Shown here piece after piece: positions 63,644 to 64,000 of a stretch of DNA of 64,000 bases (position 1 is the first letter of the stretch; each line of letters starts with the position of its first letter). Below the pieces are notes generated by a model. That model saw nothing but the letters and a program-made list of their open reading frames with translations, had not been told where the DNA came from and ran no database searches. Both the position numbers and the translations under genes were made by a program. Source of the DNA: an uncultured Phycisphaerae bacterium (lineage in GTDB: Bacteria; Planctomycetota; Phycisphaerae; UBA1845; Fen-1342); contig CALGJV010000025.1 in NCBI GenBank assembly GCA_937928595.1, positions 62,001 to 126,000 of the forward strand, read 5' to 3'.

Positions 63644-64000
63644 TTACCCCGCGCTCGCGCCCGGTCCGCCAACCGCCGCGTCCCACGCCACGCGCGGCGC
63701 ATCCCCCCACAGCCCATCCAGGTCGTAGTACGCCCGGTGCTCTTCGTCGAACAGGTGCACGACGACGTCGACGTAGTCCGCCAGCAGCCACGTCCCGCGG
63801 CTGCTGTCCGCCACGCTCAGCGGCCGCCGCCCGAGACCACGGGCGTACTCGTACAGCGCGTCCAATACGGCGTGCATCTGCCGCTCCGACGTGCCCGTAC
63901 CCAGCACGAAGAAATCCGCCAGGCTGCTGAGCCCCCGCAGGTCGAGCACCACCACATCCTCGGTCTTGTTCTCCGCCGCCAGCCGCGCCGCCGCCTGCGC
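63644..64000 (-). CDS. rsfS: Ribosomal silencing factor RsfS, 5' end cut
   Basis: A protein of the RsfS/Iojap family that binds ribosomal protein uL14 and blocks subunit joining in starved cells. Visible residues contain ENKTEDVVVLDLRGLSSLAD, FFVLGTGTSERQMHAVLDAL and YVDVVVHLFDEEHRAYYDLD, ending with a normal stop. Codons upstream of AQAAARLAAENKTED lie outside the window, so the start is not seen. Confidence 0.94.
   Translation of the reverse strand, partial: AQAAARLAAENKTEDVVVLDLRGLSSLADFFVLGTGTSERQMHAVLDALYEYARGLGRRPLSVADSSRGTWLLADYVDVVVHLFDEEHRAYYDLDGLWGDAPRVAWDAAVGGPGASAG

Overview
The window is a GC-rich (roughly 70%) chromosomal segment that most resembles a member of the Planctomycetota, probably of Phycisphaerae type. 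The signs are type I dockerin-like C-termini of the [11 protein letters not shown] kind, a PEP-CTERM sorting tail, a solitary prepilin-type protein next to a GntR/LacI-hybrid regulator, an XerC with a glycine-rich N-terminal insert, and dense 4-bp ATGA/GTGA gene overlaps. This assignment is an inference from gene content. No tRNA, rRNA, CRISPR array or classical insertion sequence was seen.

Left part (1-16 kb): the 5' end of rny; a small ECF sigma operon with two unfamiliar envelope proteins; then the main accessory region, a two-operon arsenic island entirely on the minus strand (about 15.3 to 3.8 kb). Operon A (arsR2, DUF318 permease, DGC-domain protein, arsE-like thioredoxin, arsF-like lipoprotein, thioredoxin, arsG-like CcdA-type permease) has the composition of an arsEFG organoarsenical system. 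Operon B (arsR1, arsC, arsM, acr3, a multiheme cytochrome c with about eight hemes and a five-helix membrane tail, a small Cys-rich membrane protein, an OprO/OprP-type porin) joins cytoplasmic arsenate reduction, methylation and efflux to an envelope electron-transfer or porin module. Each operon has a recognisable promoter with an overlapping palindromic candidate operator; operon A looks leaderless.

Middle part (16-43 kb): a sugar isomerase, larE, a DUF58-BatD-BatA-BatB-BatC operon whose BatD gene carries an in-frame palindromic repeat, then rph, a lipoprotein gene, rdgB, a membrane glycosyltransferase, an SPFH/ribbon-helix-helix pair, a YhaM-like nuclease, a TolB-like propeller protein, thiD-tenA, xerC, a DsbD-type reductase and two divergent glycosidase-like genes. 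Intergenic spaces contain degenerate heptamer arrays (both orientations), an octamer array, and copies of a palindromic interspersed element.

Right part (43-64 kb): a secreted-protein cassette (PEP-CTERM propeller, two dockerin proteins of which one is an internally deleted paralogue, a prepilin-like protein, a GntR/LacI regulator); leuCD; a glycogen phosphorylase divergent from a compact polyphosphate cassette (ppk2, ppk1, a CHAD-HD fusion, ppx/gppA); a hairpin-rich spacer; a DUF1611 protein; and the 5' part of rsfS missing its first codons at the right edge.
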